DNA of 64,000 nt from Cytobacillus sp. NCCP-133 (GTDB taxonomy: Bacteria > Bacillota > Bacilli > Bacillales > Cytobacillaceae). A model generated the notes under the pieces. It searched no databases. It saw only the letters and a program-made list of their open reading frames with translations, and was not told the DNA's origin. Both the position numbers and the translations under genes were made by a program. The stretch lies in NCBI RefSeq assembly GCF_026011715.1, contig NZ_BRVM01000001.1:62001-126000 (forward strand), in the 5' to 3' direction. Shown here piece after piece: positions 15,850 to 23,544 of the stretch (the first letter of the stretch is position 1; each line of letters opens with the position of its first letter).

Positions 15850-18249
15850 TTATTTTGAAGTATCCAGCCAATTATTAAAATAGCCCGTCGGAACACTGAA
15901 ATAATCTTTTGTAAATTGGATGAAATCCTGGGTATCTACCTCTTTATAACTGAACATATGATAGTAGTCAGACAAATACCGAATTCCCACTTCCTTTGGT
16001 GTGTCCCCTTTTTGCCTGTACTTCTCCTGAATCATCTTATGGATTTCCAGAGTTGGCTGGCCATATATATAGCCAGTATGTTTGACCTCATTAAGAGGGA
16101 CATTGGAATACTGCCTCCCCAGGCCTTCCGCCGCGATTGCTTCCATTCGATAACGCGAGAGGCCAAAAGCCTGTGCTTCTGGCTGATTTTCATCCGCATA
16201 AAAGTACATGGATGTTGCATATTCCGTCATCCCTTCATCCAACCAAGCATGATGGTAAGGATCATTGGCTACTATCCCATAAAAATATTGATGGGCAATT
16301 TCATGGACGATTGAAATATCATAAAATCTCTTATCTCCAATGTAAGGGTTTATCGTTATAATTCCTGGATATTCCATAAATTGGCCCTTATCCAAAACAA
16401 TATCAAGCTGATCAAGAGGGTATTCTCCCATTTCTTCCTGATAAAAAGATAGTGCTTTTCGGGCGAGTTCGAGGGAAGCAGCAGGATCCTTGTCATGATT
16501 GCTCCTGGTGTACAGCCTAATTTTCACACCATCTTCAGCTTCTGTTTCATAAACTTCCATATCTTTCATCATAGCAATGAAAAAGTCCCTTACTTTCTTC
16601 GCTTTTACGGTGCCTTCGGTATTGCCGGCAGGAGGATCTTTTTCTGCTGTTGAAACAAAAGAATACCCTTTAGGCAAGCTATATGAAACTTTAAAATCAG
16701 AAAACCCAGTGTGAAAGGTCTCCAGGCCCTCTGAATATGGCTCTTTATTCCATTTTCCGTTTTGATAAAGGGCTGCCATCGGATACCATTGAGCAAGATA
16801 ATAGTTGGAACCCACTCTTGAAAAACGGCTCCCATTCTCAGGCACAGTAAAATCAAAATTTATTGTAACCCTGTGTTTGGCTTTATCAGCCATTCCAGCA
16901 CTAACCGGGATTTTTAAAGTATCGCCCTTCAACTGATATTCAGCATCCTTGCCATTCAAGGTCACCTTCTTAATTTCCGCATCAGAGCTGCCTTCCACTG
17001 ATTCGAATGGATTCCCTTTTTTAAAAACATTCGGGATAAAGTATAATACCAGTTCATCCCACTCATCATCCGTTTTATTCTTTATTTGGATAACCGCTTC
17101 GGCAGTAAAGACCCCGTCTGAATCCATACTTAAGTCAATTTGATAGTTTGCGCTGCTTCCGCTTTGAACTCCTACATCGGCATCCTTTGTAGCGGTCACA
17201 TAAATGCCGGCGCCTGTAAAGGCCAGCAGAATAGCTGCTAAAGCAATTTTAGGGCCGGAAAGAGCCCAAAGGCTCCCCTTTGCTTCGTATTTTTTTCTCG
17301 CCGGCTGCACCTGTGGCTCATGTCCGGTCTTTATCCATGGAGTACGCTGATAATTGGATTGAAACCGATTCTTCAGCCCATTCGCTAGGAGGCTAAAGGA
17401 TGCAGTGGTATATAATAGGACGAATAACGGAATAAGAAGAATATGGGTACTGCCGTATATATTCCCTCTGGCCTGGCCCACGAGTCCTGCCAGCTCCTTC
17501 GATCCTGAAAGGTAAATAATCGGGTCGAATCTCATTATCGTGCCGCCCACAAATATATTCATAAGCGCCAGCTGTCCCATAATGGCAATAACATAAACGG
17601 TCTCCAGAATAAACATAACCAGGAATGTTTCTTTTAATTGAGGAAGGATATGCTTCCAGATAAGGCGATGTTTATTTGCTCCCAATGCCTTTGCAGCTTC
17701 AATATAAACAGATTGATATAATTCAGCAGTTTTAAGCCTGACAGAAGAAACGATGCTTGGAATGCTAATAATGGATGCTATGGCAATAAAGCAGCCAATA
17801 AGTGCACTTTCTTCCAGTGCGCTGTTAAAGCTGATCGGTGCAAGGAAAAAATATAGTATTAAAAATAGTGGTACATAACTCCAGGCATTCTCAAAAGCAA
17901 TCATCCATCCAGGCGTTTTCTTCCAGGTTCCGATATAAAGGCCCATAAGCGTTCCAAAGAACATTTTAACTGCAGTGACAGCAGCAGCAATAAAAACAGT
18001 ATACCTCAGCCCATTCAGAATCATGGACATTAAATCATACCCCCATTTGTCCGTGCCCAAAGGGTATGAGTCTGATTCAAAAGGCTCCATTGGCGGTGCC
18101 AGCACTTTTCCACTTGTATATTGTGTTTCCAATGTAGAGGTCAAAGAATGAGGTGCAAGCATAGGACCAAATATACAGAAAAAAAGCAGCACTGAAACCA
18201 GGAATACCCCAAAATAGAATGAGTAATTGATCTTTAATAGCCTATTCAT
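15850..18249 (-). CDS. OppC/DppC-type ABC permease fused to M1 metallopeptidase
   Basis: A 799-residue fusion. Residues 1-310 form an oligopeptide-type permease: about six membrane helices, an N-terminal PLGTDKWGYDLMS motif typical of OppC/DppC, and an EAA loop (EAAKALGANKHRL...ILP, 184-204) that normally docks the ATPase. A further helix at about 330-355 leads to an extracellular M1 peptidase domain. Its zinc site is HEIAH (649-653) with the third ligand E672 in DEGMTEY, and FMEYPG stands for the M1 GxMEN motif. So the peptidase should face outside. It overlaps the upstream permease gene by 8 bases. No ATPase or binding protein is nearby. Confidence 0.88.
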   Translation of the reverse strand: MNRLLKINYSFYFGVFLVSVLLFFCIFGPMLAPHSLTSTLETQYTSGKVLAPPMEPFESDSYPLGTDKWGYDLMSMILNGLRYTVFIAAAVTAVKMFFGTLMGLYIGTWKKTPGWMIAFENAWSYVPLFLILYFFLAPISFNSALEESALIGCFIAIASIISIPSIVSSVRLKTAELYQSVYIEAAKALGANKHRLIWKHILPQLKETFLVMFILETVYVIAIMGQLALMNIFVGGTIMRFDPIIYLSGSKELAGLVGQARGNIYGSTHILLIPLFVLLYTTASFSLLANGLKNRFQSNYQRTPWIKTGHEPQVQPARKKYEAKGSLWALSGPKIALAAILLAFTGAGIYVTATKDADVGVQSGSSANYQIDLSMDSDGVFTAEAVIQIKNKTDDEWDELVLYFIPNVFKKGNPFESVEGSSDAEIKKVTLNGKDAEYQLKGDTLKIPVSAGMADKAKHRVTINFDFTVPENGSRFSRVGSNYYLAQWYPMAALYQNGKWNKEPYSEGLETFHTGFSDFKVSYSLPKGYSFVSTAEKDPPAGNTEGTVKAKKVRDFFIAMMKDMEVYETEAEDGVKIRLYTRSNHDKDPAASLELARKALSFYQEEMGEYPLDQLDIVLDKGQFMEYPGIITINPYIGDKRFYDISIVHEIAHQYFYGIVANDPYHHAWLDEGMTEYATSMYFYADENQPEAQAFGLSRYRMEAIAAEGLGRQYSNVPLNEVKHTGYIYGQPTLEIHKMIQEKYRQKGDTPKEVGIRYLSDYYHMFSYKEVDTQDFIQFTKDYFSVPTGYFNNWLDTSK

Positions 18250-19105
18250 ATATAAAACCCCGTTTAAACAGATAGAATATTAATCTAATTGATATATAGA
18301 CAATAAGGGATATTAACAGCATAGCAAACAAGCCAATCGCAATCGGCTGAACTTCATGGCTTTGGAATACAAATTTGGTAATACCCGAAACATTCATTAT
18401 GTATTCAATAATAAAAAGGTTGCCGATCGCCAAAGAAATTACCTTTACCAGCTCTGCTTTTATAAATGGTTCGATATTCTTATATATATACTGGAAATTT
18501 ATGTAATTCACTCCCATGCCTTTTGCTACAGCGGTTTTAATATAATCTTCCCCGCTTGTTTGATAGTACTTTACCGATATAAGTTTAAACAAATACAGCG
18601 TGGGGGCTATAGCGACGAGCAAGGTCGGAAACCAGGTGTTGAGCGCTCCGCCATCCGGCCGCAGCGATATGACTCTGATCCCTGTGACTTTATAGATCTT
18701 AACTGCAAGAATCATCGACATGACGATTATAATAAAATCGGGTATGGCTGCCAAAGTATTTAATATCATCCCAAAGATTTTAGTAAGCCGGAACCTGCTG
18801 ATAAACACTCCAAATATAAGACTTATAAATACGGCGCCATTCACACCGATTAAAACAATCTTTAAACTCGTCAAGAAATTGTCGCCAATATCCTCTGCGA
18901 TCGGCCTCGTTTGCCTGCCAAGCTGATAAGTTCCGAGACTGCCCTGGCTCACTTCCGTAACAAAATCCCCATAAACTTGAGGCAGGCTGCCAAAGTTCCA
19001 TTCCAGGCTCTCTCCAGCAGAGTCTACAGAAACAATCTTAGGCAAGGCCGCAAGAAACAATATCAAAATAAATATAATCACTATTTGCTGAACAGCACGA
19101 ACCAT
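18242..19105 (-). CDS. OppB/DppB-type ABC permease
   Basis: A 287-residue permease with about six membrane helices. The binding-protein-dependent transport loop appears as DYIKTAVAKGMGVNYINF, where the EAA glycine is kept. The N-terminus ends in a helix and an extracellular loop before the transport domain, as in DppB; it is somewhat short for the family (about 305-335). It should pair with the fusion protein to form the channel. The ATG at 19105 stands six bases from a run of nine G that acts as ribosome binding site. Substrate unknown; peptides are likely. Confidence 0.85.
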   Translation of the reverse strand: MVRAVQQIVIIFILILFLAALPKIVSVDSAGESLEWNFGSLPQVYGDFVTEVSQGSLGTYQLGRQTRPIAEDIGDNFLTSLKIVLIGVNGAVFISLIFGVFISRFRLTKIFGMILNTLAAIPDFIIIVMSMILAVKIYKVTGIRVISLRPDGGALNTWFPTLLVAIAPTLYLFKLISVKYYQTSGEDYIKTAVAKGMGVNYINFQYIYKNIEPFIKAELVKVISLAIGNLFIIEYIMNVSGITKFVFQSHEVQPIAIGLFAMLLISLIVYISIRLIFYLFKRGFIYE

Positions 19106-19110
19106 AATTG

Positions 19111-19119
19111 CCCCCCCCC
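19111..19119 (-). repeat. Poly-G(9) tract at the ribosome binding site
   Basis: On the minus strand AAAA is followed by nine G and CAATTATG. The homopolymer is the only Shine-Dalgarno-like sequence for the permease gene, so length changes could alter translation. Confidence 0.8.
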
Positions 19120-19284
19120 TTTTGACTTCTAGTCATTTTTCTATTTTTTCACTTTTATCCGAATTTTGTCAATCCATTTCCAGTAAATGATAGATATATT
19201 TTCCTGAATATATTGGCATATAATTCATTAAATAGACCGGCTATAAATTTAATCTTTTTTCAAGTCTGACTTTTCTTAAAAAAA

Positions 19285-19310
19285 AGAAAAGGCCATCACG
19301 GCCCTTCTAA
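19285..19310 (-). terminator. Terminator of yppG
   Basis: On the minus strand AAGGGCC-GTGA-TGGCCTTTT forms a short GC-rich hairpin followed by CTTTTTTTT. Confidence 0.75.
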
Positions 19311-19312
19311 TG

Positions 19313-20071
19313 CTAAGCTTTAAATATTCCCCCAATTCCCTTTACCATTGAAGATACCTGATTTACCGCGTTCATCATTTGACCGGCAGTATCAACCATC
19401 TTATTGAGGTCAATTGAGCCGTCCTGGGCTTTAAAGGAATTCATAATAGATTGAACACCCGATGGCTGTTTAGGAATGAATGATTGCTTTGGATAGGGAT
19501 TCATATACGGATATGGCGGCTGCATTGGCTGCTGCTTTTGATTCGTTCCATTAAAATCTTCAGATTCTAAGGGATTTTGAAAGATACTTTGGTTTTGCAC
19601 TGCCTCAGTCTTGTAGTAATCGGATTCATTTCCCGTTACCTGAAATGAATGAGGGTTAAAATTCGGCTGTGAACCGTGATTAGGATATGGATTAGAGCCA
19701 TAATTTGGCTGTGGACCATAATTAAGATACGGATTAGAGCCATAATTTGGCTGTGGACCATGATTAGGATACGGATTAGGGCTATAATTGGGCTGTGGAC
19801 CATGGTTAGGATACGGATTAGGGCTATAATTGGGCTGTGATCCATAATTAGAATTTTGTCCTGGTAAGTGCTGCTGATAGCCCATTTCGTACGGCAAATA
19901 ATATGGATTCCCCTGCTGTGCTGATCCTTGGTAATTTTGCATTGGCTGCTGCCTCATATAGTATCGGCCATTCATACCCATATCGTTTGGATCACTGTCA
20001 TGAACCACGTTCCAATGGCCGTATGGCGGGAAATGACTGGCTCTATTAATTTTTCGGCCAAACATGGGCAA
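19313..20071 (-). CDS. yppG: YppG-like spore coat protein
   Basis: A 252-residue, Asn/Pro/Tyr/Gln-rich protein. The N-terminus has MPMFGRKINRASHFPPYGHW. The middle (about 75-140) carries four to five 14-residue repeats of the type GPQPNYSPNPYPNH. The C-terminus (SIMNSFKAQDGSIDLNKM, then GQMMNAVNQVSSMVKGIGGIF) fits the YppG family. YppG is a coat-associated protein in B. subtilis. A sigma-K-like promoter lies 80 bases upstream. TAAGGAGG precedes the ATG. Confidence 0.85.
   Translation of the reverse strand: MPMFGRKINRASHFPPYGHWNVVHDSDPNDMGMNGRYYMRQQPMQNYQGSAQQGNPYYLPYEMGYQQHLPGQNSNYGSQPNYSPNPYPNHGPQPNYSPNPYPNHGPQPNYGSNPYLNYGPQPNYGSNPYPNHGSQPNFNPHSFQVTGNESDYYKTEAVQNQSIFQNPLESEDFNGTNQKQQPMQPPYPYMNPYPKQSFIPKQPSGVQSIMNSFKAQDGSIDLNKMVDTAGQMMNAVNQVSSMVKGIGGIFKA
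19660..19848 (-). repeat. 42-bp tandem repeats inside yppG
   Basis: Four imperfect 42-bp units and a partial one encode 14-residue repeats. Units vary by a few bases (CATGATTAGG against CATAATTAAG), so they are older than the cotD repeats. Confidence 0.85.
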
Positions 20072-20120
20072 ACATCCTCCTTATTACAAAAATGAATGTA
20101 ATGTATAAATTAATTATGAA

Positions 20121-20203
20121 ATGGGTTATTGCCTATCCTTTTTTCATCAATATAATATATGTAATATGTGCCCATTGTGTGAGAATGAGCCGAAATAACC
20201 CAT
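20121..20203. repeat. 10-bp inverted repeat around the yppG promoter
   Basis: ATGGGTTATT at 20121-20130 is the exact reverse complement of AATAACCCAT at 20194-20203. The arms flank the putative sigma-K promoter. Confidence 0.5.
20153..20181 (-). promoter_or_regulatory. Putative sigma-K promoter of yppG
   Basis: On the minus strand CATATATTA (CATANNNTA) at 20161-20153, with CACA 16 bases upstream, fits the sigma-K consensus. The coat protein role of yppG supports it. Confidence 0.45.
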
Positions 20204-20241
20204 TCTTTTTAAAAATCTGATTTTCCTCGACCCCTTATGGC

Positions 20242-20255
20242 TGGAAGCGCTTTCC
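20242..20255. promoter_or_regulatory. cre-like site (weak)
   Basis: TGGAAGCGCTTTCC resembles the CcpA cre consensus TGNAANCGNNNNCA around a perfect AAGCGCTT core, but ends in CC instead of CA. Confidence 0.3.
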
Positions 20256-20308
20256 GTTTTTGTCTAAATGTGCGGAAACCTGTCGGAAGTTTGATTTTTT
20301 TAAAAACG

Positions 20309-20338
20309 ATGAAAAATGATTTTTCATGTTAGGATAAT
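20309..20338 (+). promoter_or_regulatory. Putative yppF promoter overlapping a palindrome
   Basis: ATGAAAAAT-G-ATTTTTCAT (20309-20327) is a perfect 19-bp palindrome. GATAAT at 20333-20338 is a good -10 element, and TGAAAA at 20310-20315 would be a -35 at 17-base spacing. The palindrome covers the -35 region, so an operator is possible. Confidence 0.35.
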
Positions 20339-20430
20339 AAAAAAGCCATTTCTTGTCCCCTTATGTATGCCACGGTACGGCGAGGAAGCACTTACTTCGC
20401 AAATCAATCTCTAAGAGGAGGCATTATCAA

Positions 20431-20646
20431 ATGAATGTTCACGAACTAAAAAAGAGGTTTCATCAATTACGGGATTATACTCCTGAAAATGTAAATGAAC
20501 TATTGGATTTTGCTAAAAAGGCCTATATTCATAATGAAATTTCCAGCACTGATTACCGCAATCTCGTTCGTGAGCTCGAAGCTCAAGGAGCAGCTGTTCC
20601 GGAAAGCTATAAAGATAGCTCCCTCCATGATTCAATTAATGTGTAA
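20431..20646 (+). CDS. yppF: YppF-like small protein
   Basis: A 71-residue soluble protein, VHELKKRFHQLRDYTPENVNELLDFAKKAYI then a conserved YRNLVRELEAQGA. Both stretches are characteristic of the YppF family; function unknown. AGAGGAGG lies 8-10 bases before the ATG at 20431; the longer frame from 20353 has no ribosome binding site. It is transcribed against its neighbours yppG and yppE, as in the B. subtilis yppG-yppF-yppE cluster. Confidence 0.8.
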   Translation: MNVHELKKRFHQLRDYTPENVNELLDFAKKAYIHNEISSTDYRNLVRELEAQGAAVPESYKDSSLHDSINV

Positions 20647-20651
20647 AATTC

Positions 20652-20690
20652 AAAAGAGGAGAACCCATCAGGTTCCCCTCTTTTCTTTTG
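20652..20690. terminator. Bidirectional terminator
   Basis: AAAAGAGGAGAACC at 20652-20665 pairs with GGTTCCCCTCTTTT at 20671-20684 with one A:C mismatch. It lies between convergent yppF and yppE, and the yppE stop codon sits in the loop. Confidence 0.85.
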
Positions 20691-21045
20691 ATAATAAACC
20701 AATCATCTGTTTCAAAACATATATTGCAGAGTTTACATAGTTTATGAATCTGGTTTTGCTTGTTTCCGGGAAAAATGCCTGTATCGAAACCATCTCAATA
20801 TGCTCGGAAGCAGAGTCAATTTGCTGAGGATAAAGGTTTCTCGGTTTATGCCTTAGAAGCCACTCAGAAGCATCTATCCTCCATTTATCATTGAGGGCTT
20901 TAACTTCATCCGCAAAGGGTTTCACTTCGCTGTAGAAGTCACCCTTTGCCCCTGACTCTTTTACTTTTTTATACCGATTATCGGAAGTATGCATATAAGC
21001 CAAAAGCTGCTCGGTTAATTGCAGAAGGTCTTCGTTGTGGGTCAT
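20668..21045 (-). CDS. yppE: YppE (DUF1798) protein
   Basis: A 125-residue helical protein with DNRYKKVKESGAKGDFYSEVKPFAD and EWLLRHKPRNLYPQQIDSA. The pattern matches YppE, whose fold is a four-helix bundle (from memory); its biochemical role is not known. No signal peptide or membrane segment. Its stop codon lies in the loop of the shared terminator with yppF. Confidence 0.85.
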   Translation of the reverse strand: MTHNEDLLQLTEQLLAYMHTSDNRYKKVKESGAKGDFYSEVKPFADEVKALNDKWRIDASEWLLRHKPRNLYPQQIDSASEHIEMVSIQAFFPETSKTRFINYVNSAIYVLKQMIGLLSKEKRGT

Positions 21046-21119
21046 AAAATCATCAGCTCCAAAAATAAGAGTAGCTATTCTTTAACTAGCTACTGAAAGT
21101 TAATCTTATTTTATTTCAA

Positions 21120-21392
21120 TTAAAAACCAAGTTCAAGCTGCATGCTTTTTGTTTTTTGGGCGTTTTTTTCTCGCTCTGTTTCAGATTGTGTTTCGGAGAA
21201 GGCTGTTAATTCATTTTCAATTGTTTGAAGCTTTTTTTCACAAGCAACTATTTTACCGGTCTGTTCATCATGCCAATTTTGGCGAAGGCCTGTTAAATTT
21301 GATTCCAGAACGCTTTCCAATTCTTCAAGCTGATCATAGATTTCAGTCAGCATCGCCAGCAATTCCTTTTTTTCCACAATTCTATCTTCCAT
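21120..21392 (-). CDS. yppD: Small coiled-coil protein (YppD position)
   Basis: A 90-residue, highly charged, coiled-coil protein (MLTEIYDQLEELESVLESN, CEKKLQTIENELTAF). GGGGAGG stands eight bases before the ATG at 21392, so nine upstream codons are removed. It occupies the place of yppD between yppE and sspM/yppC; the name rests on position and size, not on a motif I can verify. No membrane segment. Confidence 0.6.
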   Translation of the reverse strand: MEDRIVEKKELLAMLTEIYDQLEELESVLESNLTGLRQNWHDEQTGKIVACEKKLQTIENELTAFSETQSETEREKNAQKTKSMQLELGF

Positions 21393-21633
21393 GTAAAAAA
21401 CCTCCCCATACTTTTGCATACTTTGTAAGTCAGCAAAGCTTTTCCAGTTTTATGAGCAATTTTTTTCTGTGTACCTATTTCTCCTTACATTAAGGCTTTC
21501 CTTCATGGCTGACAAAACTAGAAGATATTCGCCAAAGAAAGTATTAAATTGTTTGAAAAAGTCTTTGATTCGACATCCCCTGAGGAATGAAAATAAAGTC
21601 ATTGAACAAACTAATTATCGGAGGTGTTAAGTA

Positions 21634-21741
21634 ATGGCAAAAAAAGAAAAACAAAATAAGGTACAGCCAAAAAAATTAGGAGAAACTAAAACCGGGTATG
21701 GAAATAAAAAACTTGAAGGGCCAGATCGTCCTTCAACTTAA
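21634..21741 (+). CDS. sspM: SspM-like small acid-soluble spore protein
   Basis: A 35-residue, lysine-rich protein: KEKQNKVQPKKLGETKTG, then NKKLEGPDRPST. The C-terminal KKLxGPxRPST matches minor spore protein SspM of B. subtilis, found in the same neighbourhood. It would be made in the forespore. GGAGGTG precedes the ATG at 21634, and a long hairpin terminator follows 10 bases after the stop. I did not find a convincing sigma-G promoter. Confidence 0.7.
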   Translation: MAKKEKQNKVQPKKLGETKTGYGNKKLEGPDRPST

Positions 21742-21751
21742 ATCCACAAGT

Positions 21752-21783
21752 AAAAAGCAAGGAGATTCTCCTTGCTTTTTTAG
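21752..21783. terminator. Bidirectional terminator
   Basis: AAAAAGCAAGGAG and its exact complement form a 13-bp stem with a three-base loop, between convergent sspM and yppC. Confidence 0.9.
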
Positions 21784-22775
21784 TTGGAATGAAATAAATT
21801 CCCAAGCCACGCTGCTGCTATTTCCAGCTGTTTCTGTTTATGAAGATACCATTTCGTAATATGCACAGGATGCCTTTGGCTAATTCCTTCTATTTGCCAC
21901 TTTTTCTTAATCCTCTTATTTGCAGACCAATCATGAAATTGATGAATGTGATGAGTAATTATAGGGTATGTACAGCGTAGGAAAGGAGTCGTTCTTGGTG
22001 CTTTTTTTTTAAAATATTGCTCATAATCATGCCTTGATCCTGTATGGGCTGTATTGGATGCAAATTTAAAAATCGCATTGTAAAACCTTTGGTCAAATAA
22101 AATTTCAGCAAGCCGTTTTCCCAGATCGATTCTTTTGGAAACTGATCTAAAGCCATTCACACTGGTACCGTATAATTCTCCATTGCATGTAGGAAAAATC
22201 ACTGAACTAAAATGGAAATAATCCTGAAAGGCAAATATCATGGTATGGAAAACTTTATTTTTATATACAGGATGTTCCATTACAGGCTGCTGGATGACAT
22301 TCTGCTCGTTAATAATAAGTGAGATCATTAACCTCTTTTCATTTCCGGCTCTCCAAAAATGAAGCCATTCCTGCTCCATAAATGAAGAAACATTAAATTT
22401 CTTTAATAAATGAAACATTGGTTTATTCATTTTCGTCGAATAATGATAGAGAAGCAATTGAGGATAAGCATCCTGAAAGATCAGCCAGTTAGCCCTTTCA
22501 TAAGTAAAGAAAAGCATATCTCTCAGATTCTTCCCGATTAGCTTTTGAAAACAGTTCCCTTCAAGGTCGCACATATTCCAGCCAGCATTCCGCGATACCA
22601 TGGAGGCTAGAAATGTCCAGCGTATTTCGGGGTGCTTAATATAGAAATGAAAATATGCATCTGTCCTGGAGATGTTATCCATATTCTTTTTTGCAGTCAT
22701 TTTCTTTATATGTTTGATGAATAATTGTTCGTTGTTGGCATAACAGGCAAGGATAGGTTTTCCAGGAATAAACAC
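21780..22775 (-). CDS. yppC: YppC (DUF2515) protein
   Basis: A 331-residue, aromatic-rich protein: YFHFYIKHPEIRWTFLASMVSRNAGWNMCDL near residue 42 and RTTPFLRCTYPIITHHIHQFHDW near residue 280. These are DUF2515 hallmarks. The role is unknown; no signal peptide or clear membrane helix. It is divergent from recU, as in B. subtilis, and its stop overlaps the sspM terminator. Confidence 0.85.
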   Translation of the reverse strand: MFIPGKPILACYANNEQLFIKHIKKMTAKKNMDNISRTDAYFHFYIKHPEIRWTFLASMVSRNAGWNMCDLEGNCFQKLIGKNLRDMLFFTYERANWLIFQDAYPQLLLYHYSTKMNKPMFHLLKKFNVSSFMEQEWLHFWRAGNEKRLMISLIINEQNVIQQPVMEHPVYKNKVFHTMIFAFQDYFHFSSVIFPTCNGELYGTSVNGFRSVSKRIDLGKRLAEILFDQRFYNAIFKFASNTAHTGSRHDYEQYFKKKAPRTTPFLRCTYPIITHHIHQFHDWSANKRIKKKWQIEGISQRHPVHITKWYLHKQKQLEIAAAWLGNLFHSN

Positions 22776-22891
22776 GGCTTTTCACCTCAGAAAATGAATA
22801 TGTATTAGCGTTTGCCAAATAGAACATTTTATTCACCCAAAGTATACTGACATTTGTTATTATAGGGAGTAGTTTAAAATGGGGTGACTGC

Positions 22892-23503
22892 ATGAATTTT
22901 CATTATCCAAATGGCAGGAGGTATAACCCTGCTGCAAAAACAACAAAAAAATTTAAAGCTGACAAGAAGTGGTCCTATAGCAATCGCGGGATGACTTTGG
23001 AAGAAGATATTAATGAAACAAATGAATATTATCTGGAACAAGGTATAGCCTCCATCCATAAAAAGCCTACACCTGTCCAAATTGTTCAGGTGGATTATCC
23101 TAAGAGAAGTGCTGCCGTGATCAAGGAAGCCTATTTTAAACAAGCTTCAACAACCGATTATAATGGGGTTTATAACGGGAAATATATTGATTTTGAAGCA
23201 AAAGAAACGCAAAATACAACCTCGTTTCCATTAAAGAACTTTCACGAACACCAAGTGAAGCATATGGAAACCGTTTTAGCCCAGAAAGGAATTTGCTTTG
23301 TGCTTCTTCGATTTTCAGCCACTGAAGAAATGTATTTCTTAGAGGCGAGTTACCTGCTCTCCTACTGGAAAAGAATGAAGGATGGCGGGAGAAAGTCCAT
23401 TACCAAGGATGAAATAGTTAGTAATGGGCATCGCATTCCAATTGGATTCCAGCCCAGAATTGACTATATAAAGATAATAGATTATCTTTATAACCTTAAA
23501 TAA
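22892..23503 (+). CDS. recU: Holliday junction resolvase RecU
   Basis: A 203-residue protein matching RecU over its length. It begins [13 protein letters not shown]. The nuclease centre has [20 protein letters not shown] (catalytic Asp, Glu, Lys). The stalk [14 protein letters not shown] follows. RecU cuts four-way junctions and modulates RecA; it is paired with ponA in Firmicutes, here 41 bases upstream. Confidence 0.97.
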   Translation: MNFHYPNGRRYNPAAKTTKKFKADKKWSYSNRGMTLEEDINETNEYYLEQGIASIHKKPTPVQIVQVDYPKRSAAVIKEAYFKQASTTDYNGVYNGKYIDFEAKETQNTTSFPLKNFHEHQVKHMETVLAQKGICFVLLRFSATEEMYFLEASYLLSYWKRMKDGGRKSITKDEIVSNGHRIPIGFQPRIDYIKIIDYLYNLK

Positions 23504-23544
23504 TAATCATTTAGTCTTCATTAACAGAAAGGATGAATATATAT

